A stretch of DNA of 64,000 nucleotides, taken from the NCBI RefSeq assembly GCF_003628435.1, contig NZ_RBZN01000004.1, positions 1 through 64,000 on the forward strand, written 5' to 3'. The DNA is from Ureibacillus endophyticus. GTDB lineage: Bacteria > Bacillota > Bacilli > Bacillales_A > Planococcaceae. The position numbers and the translations under genes were made by a program. The notes under the pieces are model-generated. The model was given only the letters and a program-made list of their open reading frames with translations. It was not told where the DNA came from and ran no database searches. This document shows positions 1 to 10,228 of the stretch, in pieces (the stretch's first letter is position 1; every line of letters starts with the position of its first letter).

Positions 1-159
1 CAATCGGCGTAGCGAACTCTTGACAAACCGAATGGAGAAAAGGTTAAAATTGGTATTTGGCGAGGGTTATTTAGTGTGCCTACTTTTTCCTCTTCGCCCT
101 CAAAAACAAGGCGCAACCTTTGGAGCGGTCAGATAGGGATTTCTATTTTCTGAAAAATT

Positions 160-189
160 CGGCATAGTCGTTGATTTGCGGCTATGCCG
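160..189 (-). terminator. Terminator of the serine recombinase gene
   Basis: CGGCATAG pairs with CTATGCCG around a 14-base loop. On the minus strand the stem is followed by a run of Ts. It lies just past the stop of the recombinase gene. Confidence 0.7.
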
Positions 190-197
190 TTTTGGGT

Positions 198-1907
<1,710 letters not shown>

Positions 1908-2111
1908 CTACCTTGAAGAAGTCGAGTTGATTTCCGTGGGTTTATCTGAACTATCTGATAACTTTGAAAGGCTTTTTGCGTTGACTGTAATCAGTCGTTT
2001 CAGCTTGGAATATGCACTTTCCTTTGCTGAATCACTTACTCGTGATTCCACCACATAGACCGTACCTCCGATATCGGATTTGGTTGTGCGGCTGTTACTT
2101 TGATTTTCCAT
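1908..2111 (-). CDS. tnpW: TnpW-like transposon-encoded small protein
   Basis: A 67-residue protein starting MENQSNSR. The ATG at 2111 is chosen because AGGAGG lies 6-7 bases before it; the longer frame lacks such a site. The core IGGTVYVVESR and the stretch ending KLKRLI resemble the small TnpW proteins found beside TnpX-type recombinases in Tn4451-like elements. Its molecular role is not established. It lies directly upstream of the recombinase on the same strand and probably shares its transcript. The assignment rests on remembered motif similarity and position. Confidence 0.7.
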   Translation of the reverse strand: MENQSNSRTTKSDIGGTVYVVESRVSDSAKESAYSKLKRLITVNAKSLSKLSDSSDKPTEINSTSSR

Positions 2112-2186
2112 ATCGTGACCTCCTGTCCGATCTTTTGAAGGAACTGGCACTGAGCCGAATTGATGACCCAGTGCCTAATCCATTAT

Positions 2187-3086
2187 TTAAGCTTTTATTT
2201 GTAATATTTTCAGAGCATCTGGTTGAATTAGCTTCCCATCCAATCTCTCGTAAGCAGAAAATCCAATTTGCCCCTGCAATGCATATAACTCACTTAATTT
2301 CTTTATGGTTATTGGCTGACGCTCAATCAGCCAGTAGTATGATAAATCTCCAAATACAATGCTTTTCGCTCCTGCTGATACTGTAGGCATATATGGAGAG
2401 GTAACTACAGGCTTTCCGAAGATGGTGTTATCTGAAGAATTCCACAGATAACTGCCGCTTGTATCCTTAAGGGTTCTAAGAAGCATGGCTGTATTATCGT
2501 GCATGATAAACACAGCGTTGTTGCGATATTCATCTTTTAATGAAAAGTACAGAGAAGTAATCTCATCAAAAGAAATGGTAGCACTGTCTGCTGTAGCTAC
2601 ATCTGCGTCTGCCGTAAGAATGCCTGTTGGCTGTGTTGTGCCATTTCCATTAAGCAATGCATTTTCCTCAGCCTTACCAAAACGCTTCGCAAAATCACCC
2701 ATCAGATATTTATCAAGATTAAAGTTCATATCGGTGACAAATGAGCGGTTTAGCTTGACAAGTGATGCCAGCTTATATGATTTCACCAGAAACTGTGTAA
2801 ATGTATCGGCACTTTCAGGGATTGGATCTCCGTCTTCAACCCAATCTGCTGTACCCGTTGAGGATACCGCTTGAATTTTACCTTCTGCAGAAGATAGATT
2901 GATAACAGTAGCAAATCTGCGGAATATATTCTCCTTTGCCAAAGCAGTGTTAAAACCTTCCCTGAATTCATCTGGTGCGACATATGCTCCGACATTATCG
3001 TACCCCTCGTTCAGATTCTGATAATTTTCATCTTTTCCTTTCATAACGTTCCAAAACGCTCTATTATAAGTTGTTGATGTTGCCAT
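2187..3086 (-). CDS. HK97-family phage major capsid protein
   Basis: A 299-residue protein of the HK97 capsid fold. Visible family hallmarks are the middle motif GTADWVEDGDPIPES, the NGNGTTQPTGIL segment at the spine helix, and a C-terminal region ending KPVVTSPYMP...YALQGQIGFSAYERLDGKL. GGAGG stands about 8 bases before the ATG. It is short for a full-length capsid precursor, because no scaffold/delta domain is present. No protease, portal, terminase or tail gene accompanies it, so it cannot by itself form a phage. It sits upstream of the tnpW-like and recombinase genes, probably in one operon. It may be a capsid-bearing satellite gene or a prophage leftover. Confidence 0.88.
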   Translation of the reverse strand: MATSTTYNRAFWNVMKGKDENYQNLNEGYDNVGAYVAPDEFREGFNTALAKENIFRRFATVINLSSAEGKIQAVSSTGTADWVEDGDPIPESADTFTQFLVKSYKLASLVKLNRSFVTDMNFNLDKYLMGDFAKRFGKAEENALLNGNGTTQPTGILTADADVATADSATISFDEITSLYFSLKDEYRNNAVFIMHDNTAMLLRTLKDTSGSYLWNSSDNTIFGKPVVTSPYMPTVSAGAKSIVFGDLSYYWLIERQPITIKKLSELYALQGQIGFSAYERLDGKLIQPDALKILQIKA

Positions 3087-3222
3087 AATCGTTTACCTCC
3101 TAAATTTAATTTGATTGTGGGGTATATACCCTGTTTGAAACCGCGTTTTTTTACGCATTGCCCCACGCCCGTTACACAAATAAACAGGTGTGGAGATTTG
3201 ACCTCCCCTATGGGGATAGAAA

Positions 3223-3447
3223 CTAAAGCCATCCTTGCTTTGTGCAATAATCTATCACTTCTTTATAGCTGTAATAGACACTGCTGGAATATCCATGCAC
3301 GATACACCAGTGCGGAGGGTCTGCATTTTTACTACGTTGAATAATTACTGGAGAGCCTTTTGCCTGTGGTAGTATAAACATTCCTTCATAATGCTCTGTA
3401 TCAAAATCGCTAGGGTTATAGGATTTGAAAAGTCTATTTTTAATCAT
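3223..3447 (-). CDS. Small hypothetical protein of the mobile element
   Basis: 74 residues, starting MIKNRLFKSYNP. An AGAAAGGA site lies about 8 bases before the ATG, which argues that it is real. No signal peptide or membrane segment is seen. It is rich in aromatic residues and has single histidine and cysteine residues in WCIVHGYSSS. It sits between the primase remnant and the capsid gene on the same strand, so it belongs to the element. I do not recognise the family. Confidence 0.55.
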   Translation of the reverse strand: MIKNRLFKSYNPSDFDTEHYEGMFILPQAKGSPVIIQRSKNADPPHWCIVHGYSSSVYYSYKEVIDYCTKQGWL

Positions 3448-3514
3448 GTTCTGCGTCCTTTCTTTCTATATTGAACACATGGGGTGAAAGCCTGTAATAT
3501 CAATGTTTTAAGCT

Positions 3515-3604
3515 TTGTAGCAAGATGTAGCAGGTAAAAACTAAACTCTCTATACGAGAGCGTTTTTTCATATAACCTGTTTTACTTGCTACAAGCTGCT
3601 ACAA
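3515..3604. repeat. Long imperfect inverted repeat with TTGTAGCA motifs
   Basis: Arms at 3515-3539 and 3580-3604 (25 bases each) match at about 21 positions when one is reverse-complemented. Each arm carries two TGTAGCA copies. The 40-base interval holds a smaller hairpin (CTCTC/GAGAG) followed by TTTTTT. It lies between the primase remnant and the small ORF of the element. It could be a replication or regulatory site; function is inferred only from position and symmetry. Confidence 0.6.
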
Positions 3605-3609
3605 TGTGT

Positions 3610-4294
3610 TTAAAGGAGGAAAAACTCATCGTCATTGGCCAGCTTATAGCCCATTAAAAGTGTGGTCATCCCACCGCCAGAACGTGGTCGTTTCCGCTCC
3701 ACACGGGCGATGGCGGACAAGGCCTGTTTGAAGTTTCTGGCATTCTCCGAATAACATCCATTGGCATACACCACCGCTGATACCGGTCATACACTTCGGA
3801 TGTCCGCACCTCACTGTTAGGACTTTCCTCCAAGGCATCTTCAAAGAACAATGCGATTTTATCGCTGTCACGTTTATATGCCTCCGTGGCTGTCTTAACG
3901 GAATCAGGTAAAGTCAAGCCTTCCTTCTTTAACAGCTGATAGCCTTCAATGAGCCAGTTGAGGATAGCGCTTTGATTCTCCGGTTTGGCGAATTCACGTT
4001 TTAGGCTTTTATCCTGCTCGCTTTCATCGAAATGTCGTTCAAAGGGGATAATCACCACTCTGCCACTGGAAAATAGCGTCATATCCGTAATAACGGGCAG
4101 ATAATTGGTGTTGATATACAACTTAAACTTCGGTGAGAAGTCAAAGGAATTCTCGTGCAGAAACCTTGCATTAATGGTGTCACCGCCCGTCATGCTTTTT
4201 CCTGCGCCGCATTTAGAACAAGTCCTCTGCTAGCAATAATCACTTCATCCATGGATGGTCTGTGTATAGATTCCGGTATGTGTGGAATACTCAT
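3610..4294 (-). pseudogene. P4-family phage/plasmid primase, C-terminal remnant, frameshifted
   Basis: Three reading-frame pieces join into the C-terminal part of a P4-type primase/helicase. An ATG at 4294, with AAAGGA before it, opens a 34-codon frame whose end reads SRGLVLNAAQEK and then stops. The next piece from 4193 continues MTGGDTINARFLHENSFDF, NTNYLP and the winged C-terminal domain to QRWC. After a second one-base loss near 3764-3769, translation resumes as NGCYSENARNFKQAL and runs to a stop at 3610. The Walker A half is absent. The first 20 or so codons do not look like primase, so a deletion probably fused another start to the interior of the gene. It is non-functional unless frameshifting occurs twice. 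Confidence 0.8.
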
Positions 4295-4443
4295 GATAGA
4301 TTCCTTTCATATATGACCACGGTTCGATTGTTTATTTCTTATATGTGTATGCCTAATGGATGGTTACAAGAAGATTGTTGCTACTAACAAAAATGGTCAA
4401 GAGGAGACACAATATTATTACATATTAGGAGGAGAAACAGACC

Positions 4444-4488
4444 ATGCTATATAATGAAATATTCTGTTCGATGGAGGGAGTGCTTTGA
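4444..4488 (+). CDS. 14-codon leader ORF overlapping the gerA start
   Basis: ATG at 4444 is preceded by AGGAGGAG with 9-base spacing, stronger than many gene starts here. It reads MLYNEIFCSMEGVL and ends at TGA 4486-4488. That stop overlaps the TTG start of the germinant-receptor A gene (4485-4487). The receptor's own GGAGGG lies inside the leader. This layout suggests translational coupling. No similarity to known peptides is claimed. Confidence 0.45.
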   Translation: MLYNEIFCSMEGVL

Positions 4489-6089
4489 GTCAATTTAAAT
4501 ATTTGATCAATCGTTGGTCTCGTTCTGATCGGCAACGGTCTGTAAATCGTGATCTTCAGCATACACAGAAAACTAAGGCAGCATTATCCAATCAGTTGGA
4601 TAACAATCTTCAATTGCTTCAAAAGGTTTATGCGGACTGTTCCGACATCATCTTTCACAATTTTTGGATTGGAGATCAAATACAAGCTGTACTCATTTAC
4701 ATCGATGGTCTTACAAATACCGAAGAAGTTGATCAACATGTTCTGGCACCGCTGCAGAAAGATTTTCCTCATGAATACAATCTGGAAACGATTCGCAAAA
4801 AAATTGCCGTCTCTTACATCAAACAAGTAGAAACAATCGACGATATCATTGCTGAAATATCTGTAGGAAATGCATTCCTGCTTGTGGATCAAGAAAATCA
4901 AGGATTATCAATCGGGGTATCCCAATGGAAAACACGCAGCATTGAAGAGCCTTCTGCAGAGTCTGTATTACGGGGACCAAGAGAAGGGTTCATCGAATCG
5001 CTACGAGTGAACACAGCTTTACTTCGTCGAAAAGTGAGAAATTCCAATCTGAAAATTAGAACGATGTCCATCGGTACTTATACTACAACACCGATCGGCA
5101 TTGCCTACATAGAAGGAATTGCCGAGCCTGATTTGATCCAAGAAATGATGAGTCGCTTGGAACGGATTGAGATCGATGGCATTCTTGATAGTATGTACAT
5201 TGAGGAAATGATCGAGGACAATCCATACTCCCCATTTCCTCAAGTTCTTTCGACTGAGAGGCCTGATATAGCTGGAGCTTATTTATTAGAAGGGCATATC
5301 GTTGTCCTTGTCGATGGCTCACCTAGCGTGCTAATTGCTCCGACAACGATGTTTGCTTTACTGCAGTCTCCAGAGGATTATTATGAACGCTATGTGGGCA
5401 GTACTGCCATTCGCTGGCTTCGATATCTATTTTTTATCATTTCATTACTTGGACCTTCGATTTATATTGCAGTAATTACTTATCATCAAGAGATGATTCC
5501 AACCAAACTTTTATTAACGATGGCTAAATCACGTGAACAAATACCGTTCCCAGCGCTTGTGGAGGCCTTGCTAATGGAAATAATGTTTGAAGCGTTACGA
5601 GAGGCTGGTGCCAGACTCCCCAAACAAATTGGATCTGCCGTTAGTATTGTCGGAGCACTTGTCATTGGACAGGCAGCTATATCCGCTGGTATTGTATCCT
5701 CACCTATGGTAATGGTTGTGGCCATCACCGGCGTTGCATCGTTTATGGTGCCACGATTCGTTGTAGGAATCGCGGTCAGGGTACTTCGTTTCCCGCTGAT
5801 GTTTCTTGCAGGATTTCTTGGATTGCTTGGATTGCTTCTTGGTGTGATTGTCATCTTGAATCATCTTTTAGCCCTTCGATCTTTCGGGGTACCCTATTTA
5901 ACGCCGCTGGCTCCTGTACAAAGCAGTGATCACAAAGATGTGCTGTTGAGGGCTCCACACTGGAGAATGAATACAAGACCACACTTAACTGGCATGCAGA
6001 ATCTTTACCGCCAGTCTTCCAATCAGCGGGGGATCAACCACCAGAGGATGACGATGGATGATGAAGAAGGTGGATTTTATGAATTATAG
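4485..6089 (+). CDS. Spore germination protein, GerA-type receptor A subunit
   Basis: The 534-residue A subunit of a germinant receptor, which sits in the spore inner membrane and senses small nutrients together with the B and C subunits. The large N-terminal soluble domain runs to about residue 300 and holds SVGNAFLLVD and VLRGPREGFIE. About five hydrophobic segments follow, with the family-typical REAGARLPKQIGSAVSIVG. The start is TTG at 4485, because GGAGGG lies 6 bases upstream and an in-frame stop at 4455 leaves no ATG. It heads an A-C-D-B operon. The ligand cannot be inferred. Confidence 0.95.
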   Translation: MSQFKYLINRWSRSDRQRSVNRDLQHTQKTKAALSNQLDNNLQLLQKVYADCSDIIFHNFWIGDQIQAVLIYIDGLTNTEEVDQHVLAPLQKDFPHEYNLETIRKKIAVSYIKQVETIDDIIAEISVGNAFLLVDQENQGLSIGVSQWKTRSIEEPSAESVLRGPREGFIESLRVNTALLRRKVRNSNLKIRTMSIGTYTTTPIGIAYIEGIAEPDLIQEMMSRLERIEIDGILDSMYIEEMIEDNPYSPFPQVLSTERPDIAGAYLLEGHIVVLVDGSPSVLIAPTTMFALLQSPEDYYERYVGSTAIRWLRYLFFIISLLGPSIYIAVITYHQEMIPTKLLLTMAKSREQIPFPALVEALLMEIMFEALREAGARLPKQIGSAVSIVGALVIGQAAISAGIVSSPMVMVVAITGVASFMVPRFVVGIAVRVLRFPLMFLAGFLGLLGLLLGVIVILNHLLALRSFGVPYLTPLAPVQSSDHKDVLLRAPHWRMNTRPHLTGMQNLYRQSSNQRGINHQRMTMDDEEGGFYEL

Positions 6090-7257
6090 GCGAAAAATTA
6101 GCTTTATCCTCTTAGCTTTAATGTCCTGTTCGCTCTTGCTTACCGGGTGCTGGGATCAGGTTGAGGTGAACGATTTAGCGGTTGTTACGATGACCGGTTT
6201 GGATTTGACAGACGAAAACCAATTGGAGCTATCGGTAAATATTGCGCGTACTTCATCTCAACAGCCACAGGAAAATAGTGATTCCAGCAGCGGGCAACTA
6301 ACTGGAAAGTCCGTTATTCTGTCAACAACTGGAAATACACTGGCAGAAGCTGTGTCAAAGTTGCAGCAGCAGCTATCTCGACAATTGTTCTGGGGACATA
6401 ACGAGATCATTATTTTTGGAGAAAAACTGGCTAAGGAAGGAATTGCTGAGCATCTCGAATTTTTATTACGTCATCCAGAAACCAGAGAGAGAGCCAATAT
6501 GTTTATTAGTATAGGCTCAGCCAAAGAAGTCCTCTCTCTTGCTCCTCAAATAGAACATTATGTTGCGGATGATTTACTGGAAATGGCTAAATTGCAGACG
6601 GGATTGAATATTACATTGAAAGAGTTAATGCAAATGATGATCAGTAAATCGCAAGCAGCTGTCATCCCATGCTTGATTATCGAGACTAAACAGGATCACC
6701 AACAATCCTATCCGTTTATACATGGAAGCGCAATTTTAAAAAAAGGGAAACTCGCTGGTCTTGTAGATTCTAGTACAACGAGAGGGATCATGTGGGCTAG
6801 AAATGAATTAGACAGAGGCACTGTGACGATATCACCGGAAAATTCTGAAGGATATATTTCCTTCCAATTGCTAAGCAGCTCTACCGAAGTCATTCCGTAT
6901 ATTCATGGAGATCTTTGGAGAATTACGCTCAGAATTCATACGCTGGACGATATCATTGAAAATACGACAGATCTGGATTTATCAGTTTCCAAACATATTG
7001 AAGAACTGGAAATGGAATTGGAGGATGACATCAAGCGTCGTATAAATAAGGCGCTCACGGTTGCACAAGAACAGATGAACGCCGATATTTTTCAATTTGC
7101 TGATGCGTTTTATCGCAAATATCCTAACATATGGAAACAAAATAAAGATCGTTGGAGCGATATTTTCACTAAGCTAGATGTTGTTGTCGAAGCTGATGCA
7201 AAAATTTCAAGACCAGGAGGGACAGGAAAGAGTATCTTGAAACCGAATCAGGAGTGA
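6079..7257 (+). CDS. Spore germination lipoprotein, Ger(x)C family
   Basis: The C subunit of the germinant receptor, a lipoprotein on the outer face of the spore inner membrane. The signal peptide ends in a lipobox LLTGC, followed by WDQVEVNDLA, a hallmark of the family. I place the start at ATG 6079, which has AAGGTGG about 6 bases upstream; ATGs at 6058 and 6061 would add up to 7 residues. This start overlaps the A-subunit gene by 11 bases. From it the protein is 392 residues, normal for GerC-type proteins. The frame is intact. Confidence 0.93.
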   Translation: MNYRRKISFILLALMSCSLLLTGCWDQVEVNDLAVVTMTGLDLTDENQLELSVNIARTSSQQPQENSDSSSGQLTGKSVILSTTGNTLAEAVSKLQQQLSRQLFWGHNEIIIFGEKLAKEGIAEHLEFLLRHPETRERANMFISIGSAKEVLSLAPQIEHYVADDLLEMAKLQTGLNITLKELMQMMISKSQAAVIPCLIIETKQDHQQSYPFIHGSAILKKGKLAGLVDSSTTRGIMWARNELDRGTVTISPENSEGYISFQLLSSSTEVIPYIHGDLWRITLRIHTLDDIIENTTDLDLSVSKHIEELEMELEDDIKRRINKALTVAQEQMNADIFQFADAFYRKYPNIWKQNKDRWSDIFTKLDVVVEADAKISRPGGTGKSILKPNQE

Positions 7258-7263
7258 TCGCAT

Positions 7264-7506
7264 ATGAAATGGATTGCAGGTTTTATGATCGTAGTAATCG
7301 TGATCCTGATGGTCATCATCGAATGGCAGAAGATGAGCCGTCAGATGAAGCGTGAAAAAACTGCTTTCATTGTACTGGTCATTTCAGGAGTAATCCTTGC
7401 TTATTTACTATTGCTCTTTCCTGATGTGCCAGGTCCTACGCAGTTAATAGATGCGGTATATCGGCCGATTACAAACATATTGAAATCTTGGATCACTGAA
7501 AGGTAG
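7264..7506 (+). CDS. Small two-segment membrane protein, GerD-subunit-like
   Basis: 80 residues with two hydrophobic helices (about residues 3-20 and 35-53) separated by a basic loop, KMSRQMKREK. It lies between the C- and B-subunit genes, 6 bases after the former. Small two-helix 'D' proteins encoded within or beside gerA-type operons are known in Bacillus and modulate receptor function. This fits by size, topology and position rather than by a sequence motif. It is not the lipoprotein GerD. Confidence 0.75.
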   Translation: MKWIAGFMIVVIVILMVIIEWQKMSRQMKREKTAFIVLVISGVILAYLLLLFPDVPGPTQLIDAVYRPITNILKSWITER

Positions 7507-7517
7507 GAAGAGAAAAA

Positions 7518-8603
7518 ATGATTGAAAAAGGGAGAATTTCAGCTTCCCAATTGGGAAAAATATTGTATATGGCGATTATTCCCACTTCGCTTCTCACCAC
7601 ACCTGCCATAACGTTCAAATATGCTAAACAGGATTTGTGGCTGTCACCAATATGGGCAATTAGCGGTTTTATCACCGTTTTTATTGTTTTGCGGATTTAT
7701 CGCATGTATCCATCCGAAAATATCATTCAGATTATGGAACGAATTGGAAGACGAATTCCCGGCAAGATAATTAGCGGCATCTATTTGCTTTTTATTTTGT
7801 ATGTTAATGGTGTTATCGTAAGAGAATACAGCGAATTTGTAGTGAGTTCATTTCTACATACGACCCCTATTGTCGTCATTTCGGGACTCATGGTATTAGT
7901 GTGCGCTATGGCAGTTCGAGGAGGTTTAGAAATCGTAGGAAGGTTTGCCGAGCTGTTTCTCCCAATTTTCATCACGCTTTTCCTGTTCAATATCATACCG
8001 ATCATTGCTGATTTGCAATGGTCAAACTTGTTCCCTATATTTGGAGAGGGAATTAGACCCTCGATAGAGGGAGCTTTTGTGCTGCAAACCTGGTTTAGTG
8101 AAATGATCATCGCATCATTCTTTCTCCCTTTTGTAGCAGATCATCATAATGCGAAAAAGACCCTCTCAAGAAGTTTGCTAGCGATCATGGTAACGCTTTC
8201 TGTTTCCAATCTGGCTACCTTACTGCTGCTTGGAGAATTAACAGGCAATTATTCGTATCCTTTTCTTATATTAGCGAGGTATATAAATATCTCAAATTTT
8301 ATAAATCATCTGGAATCGTTGTATATGATTATATGGGTATTGGGTGCATTTGTGAAAATATGTGTATTTTATTATGTTACGGTTCTTGTCGCAGCACAAT
8401 GGATGAAACTTTCCAATTATCAGCCAATCGTGTACCCGCTTGGCTTGTTGCTTCTATTGTTCAGCCAATGGGTGGCTCCTAATACCCAGGTGCTAACAGA
8501 AGCGATAGCTGGTCCTGTTACTCTCGCCATGATAACCATGTTCGTGATCATTCCAGCACTCCTATTATGCATTGTCTGGATAGTAAACAGATTGCATAAC
8601 TGA
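7518..8603 (+). CDS. Spore germination protein, GerA-type receptor B subunit
   Basis: A 361-residue integral membrane protein of the GerB (spore permease) family, related to amino-acid permeases, with about ten hydrophobic segments. It forms the transport-like core of the receptor and probably binds the germinant. Family features include the N-terminal ISASQLGKILYMAIIPTSLL and the later FIWVL-type helices. An AGGAAGAG site precedes the ATG. It is the last gene of the operon. An insertion sequence begins about 180 bases downstream, but the reading frame is complete. Confidence 0.93.
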   Translation: MIEKGRISASQLGKILYMAIIPTSLLTTPAITFKYAKQDLWLSPIWAISGFITVFIVLRIYRMYPSENIIQIMERIGRRIPGKIISGIYLLFILYVNGVIVREYSEFVVSSFLHTTPIVVISGLMVLVCAMAVRGGLEIVGRFAELFLPIFITLFLFNIIPIIADLQWSNLFPIFGEGIRPSIEGAFVLQTWFSEMIIASFFLPFVADHHNAKKTLSRSLLAIMVTLSVSNLATLLLLGELTGNYSYPFLILARYINISNFINHLESLYMIIWVLGAFVKICVFYYVTVLVAAQWMKLSNYQPIVYPLGLLLLLFSQWVAPNTQVLTEAIAGPVTLAMITMFVIIPALLLCIVWIVNRLHN

Positions 8604-8758
8604 ACAATCTCCTGTTGTTTGAGGAGTTGTGCTTGTACATCGGTATCTTCAAAATGTTGAACAGGCCGTTTAGCCTTATCCAAGAGTTCACATGCACCTC
8701 CATGCCCTTGCCGATCAGTAGCAATCTTGGAATTTTCATATTCATGAATCAATTTCAT
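8604..8758 (-). other. Possible coding remnant downstream of gerB
   Basis: A minus-strand frame starting at ATG 8758 reads MKLIHEYENSKIATDRQGHG and continues in ordinary-looking protein until it runs into the antisense of gerB. It has no Shine-Dalgarno site, and the frame past 8604 is just the shadow of gerB. It may be the stump of a gene truncated when gerB or the IS arrived. I do not recognise it. Confidence 0.25.
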
Positions 8759-8786
8759 AATGCTTCGTTATAGAATCATAGACTAA

Positions 8787-10228
8787 CCGAATTTGAACAT
8801 GTTTTTCCAAAAAATTATACCGCTTGTTCTTGTAATTGGCGGCTTAAACGATCACATGCTAATTTCGTATTATTATAAACCAAAGTGACTAAGTTAAAAT
8901 AAGCCTTCGCTTTTTGACCCGTTCGATGTCTTACGTTATTCAACTGGAAAAATTCCTTTAGATAAGCATTCACTCGTTCGACTGCAGATCGTTTTTTAGC
9001 GATTTCGTTCCAAAGCCTCGAACCACGAGCTGGAGCCGTATACTTTCGTAGATCCGTTGTGATCTTCATCTTGTAAGCCTTCTGACAAAGTGAATCTTGC
9101 GCCAATGGACAGCTCTCACATGCTTTCGGTCGAACGTAATTGAGCGTGTCATACTTCCGGTCGTAGCTGTCGTAACGATAAGAATGTTCTCTAACACAAG
9201 TAGGGGCAAAGTGTTCGTCAAACCCGATAAGTTCTGGTTCCCGTCGACGGTTATAAGCAATAACGGAATGCGCCTTCGCTACTCGAACCTGCTTGTATAT
9301 AGGTTCATAATCGTAACCTGCATCAATGGTTGCATAATAGTTGAAGTTGAAATTTGGATGCTGCAAAGCCAGCCCTTTTAGGAGTGGAATGGTGGCTTTA
9401 CTGTCATTCAAGTTCCCGGAAGAGAGCATGGCTCCAAGGATATATTGATTCTGTGTCCCTACGGCAAGGTGACCTTTATAGCTATACCAAAAGACATGTT
9501 TTCCATCGCTATTTTTCTTGACTCCCCACTGCGGGTCAAGGGGCATGTGATCTCGTAAAACATGGAACGGCTCATGTAATTGGGCGGCGATTTCTTTCTC
9601 AAAGATTGATTTTTGTTCCTCTTCTTCTTGTTTTTGTTTCAGCCAAGCTTCACGTTCGGCTTTGGTTTTTCGCCCACGTTTTTTGGGTTTTGGCTGTTCA
9701 TTTTCTTGCTTTATAGGCGCTTGATCTTGAGCTTCGATATGAGTTGCATCTATGGCAACCGTATCGTCAGTTATAAATCCTTCGACAATGGCATGTTCTA
9801 ATAACTGCTGTTGAATCTCTTCCAACGTATGTCTTTCGCTCATCTTGCACACCAATCGTGAATAGGAAGATGCAGAAGGAATGGCTTCTGAAAGCATGAA
9901 GCCACAATATAGGCGAAATAAAATGTCATGTTGTAGTCGTTTTATTAAATCTTTGATTGTCGGAATACGCTCAAGAATCCTAACGATCAAGGAATAGACC
10001 ATTGCTCTGTAATTCACTTCAATGGGGGCACCATAAAGAGATGTTTTTCTGACCAAGCGTAAGATTGGGGCAATGTCAATGGTAGAAAATATCTCACGTA
10101 AACGATCTTTTTGTTCCATTTGATAAAGTTCTTGCAGGGTAAATAAGCTCTCATGTCGAATATATGGCATTGGGAGTTCATCCTTTCATCTCAGTGTTTT
10201 GATCGTACTTAACACATTCGAGATTTGG
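8787..10228 (-). mobile_element. IS1182-type insertion sequence (ends approximate)
   Basis: The transposase gene is flanked by weakly matching inverted ends: CCGAATTTGAACATGTT at 8787, and the complement of AACACATTCGAGATTTGG ending at 10228. They agree at about 13 positions with one gap. No target duplication could be identified, so the borders are tentative. The element separates the germinant-receptor operon from the low-G+C backbone genes. Confidence 0.5.
8815..10170 (-). CDS. IS1182-family transposase
   Basis: A 451-residue DDE transposase, apparently intact. The N-terminal DUF772-type domain spans about residues 15-120 (YRAMVYSLIVRI, FRLYCGF). A basic lysine/glutamate-rich insert with KKRGRKTKAERE lies near residue 170. 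The catalytic core includes AIDATHIEA, the DAGYDYEP segment with an acidic residue, a cysteine cluster CESCPLAQDSLC, and KKRSAVERVNAYLKEFF carrying the likely catalytic glutamate. Length and domain order match IS1182-type transposases. No frameshift is seen. Confidence 0.9.
   Translation of the reverse strand: MPYIRHESLFTLQELYQMEQKDRLREIFSTIDIAPILRLVRKTSLYGAPIEVNYRAMVYSLIVRILERIPTIKDLIKRLQHDILFRLYCGFMLSEAIPSASSYSRLVCKMSERHTLEEIQQQLLEHAIVEGFITDDTVAIDATHIEAQDQAPIKQENEQPKPKKRGRKTKAEREAWLKQKQEEEEQKSIFEKEIAAQLHEPFHVLRDHMPLDPQWGVKKNSDGKHVFWYSYKGHLAVGTQNQYILGAMLSSGNLNDSKATIPLLKGLALQHPNFNFNYYATIDAGYDYEPIYKQVRVAKAHSVIAYNRRREPELIGFDEHFAPTCVREHSYRYDSYDRKYDTLNYVRPKACESCPLAQDSLCQKAYKMKITTDLRKYTAPARGSRLWNEIAKKRSAVERVNAYLKEFFQLNNVRHRTGQKAKAYFNLVTLVYNNTKLACDRLSRQLQEQAV

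Noticed and set aside
1..159. Attachment site of the recombinase element
   Set aside because: The element end should be near here, but no repeat shared with the 4.3-4.44 kb side could be seen, so no site is called.
8420..8758. 112-codon minus-strand ORF as a full gene
   Set aside because: Most of it is antisense to gerB and it lacks a ribosome-binding site. Only the part outside gerB is listed, as a possible remnant.
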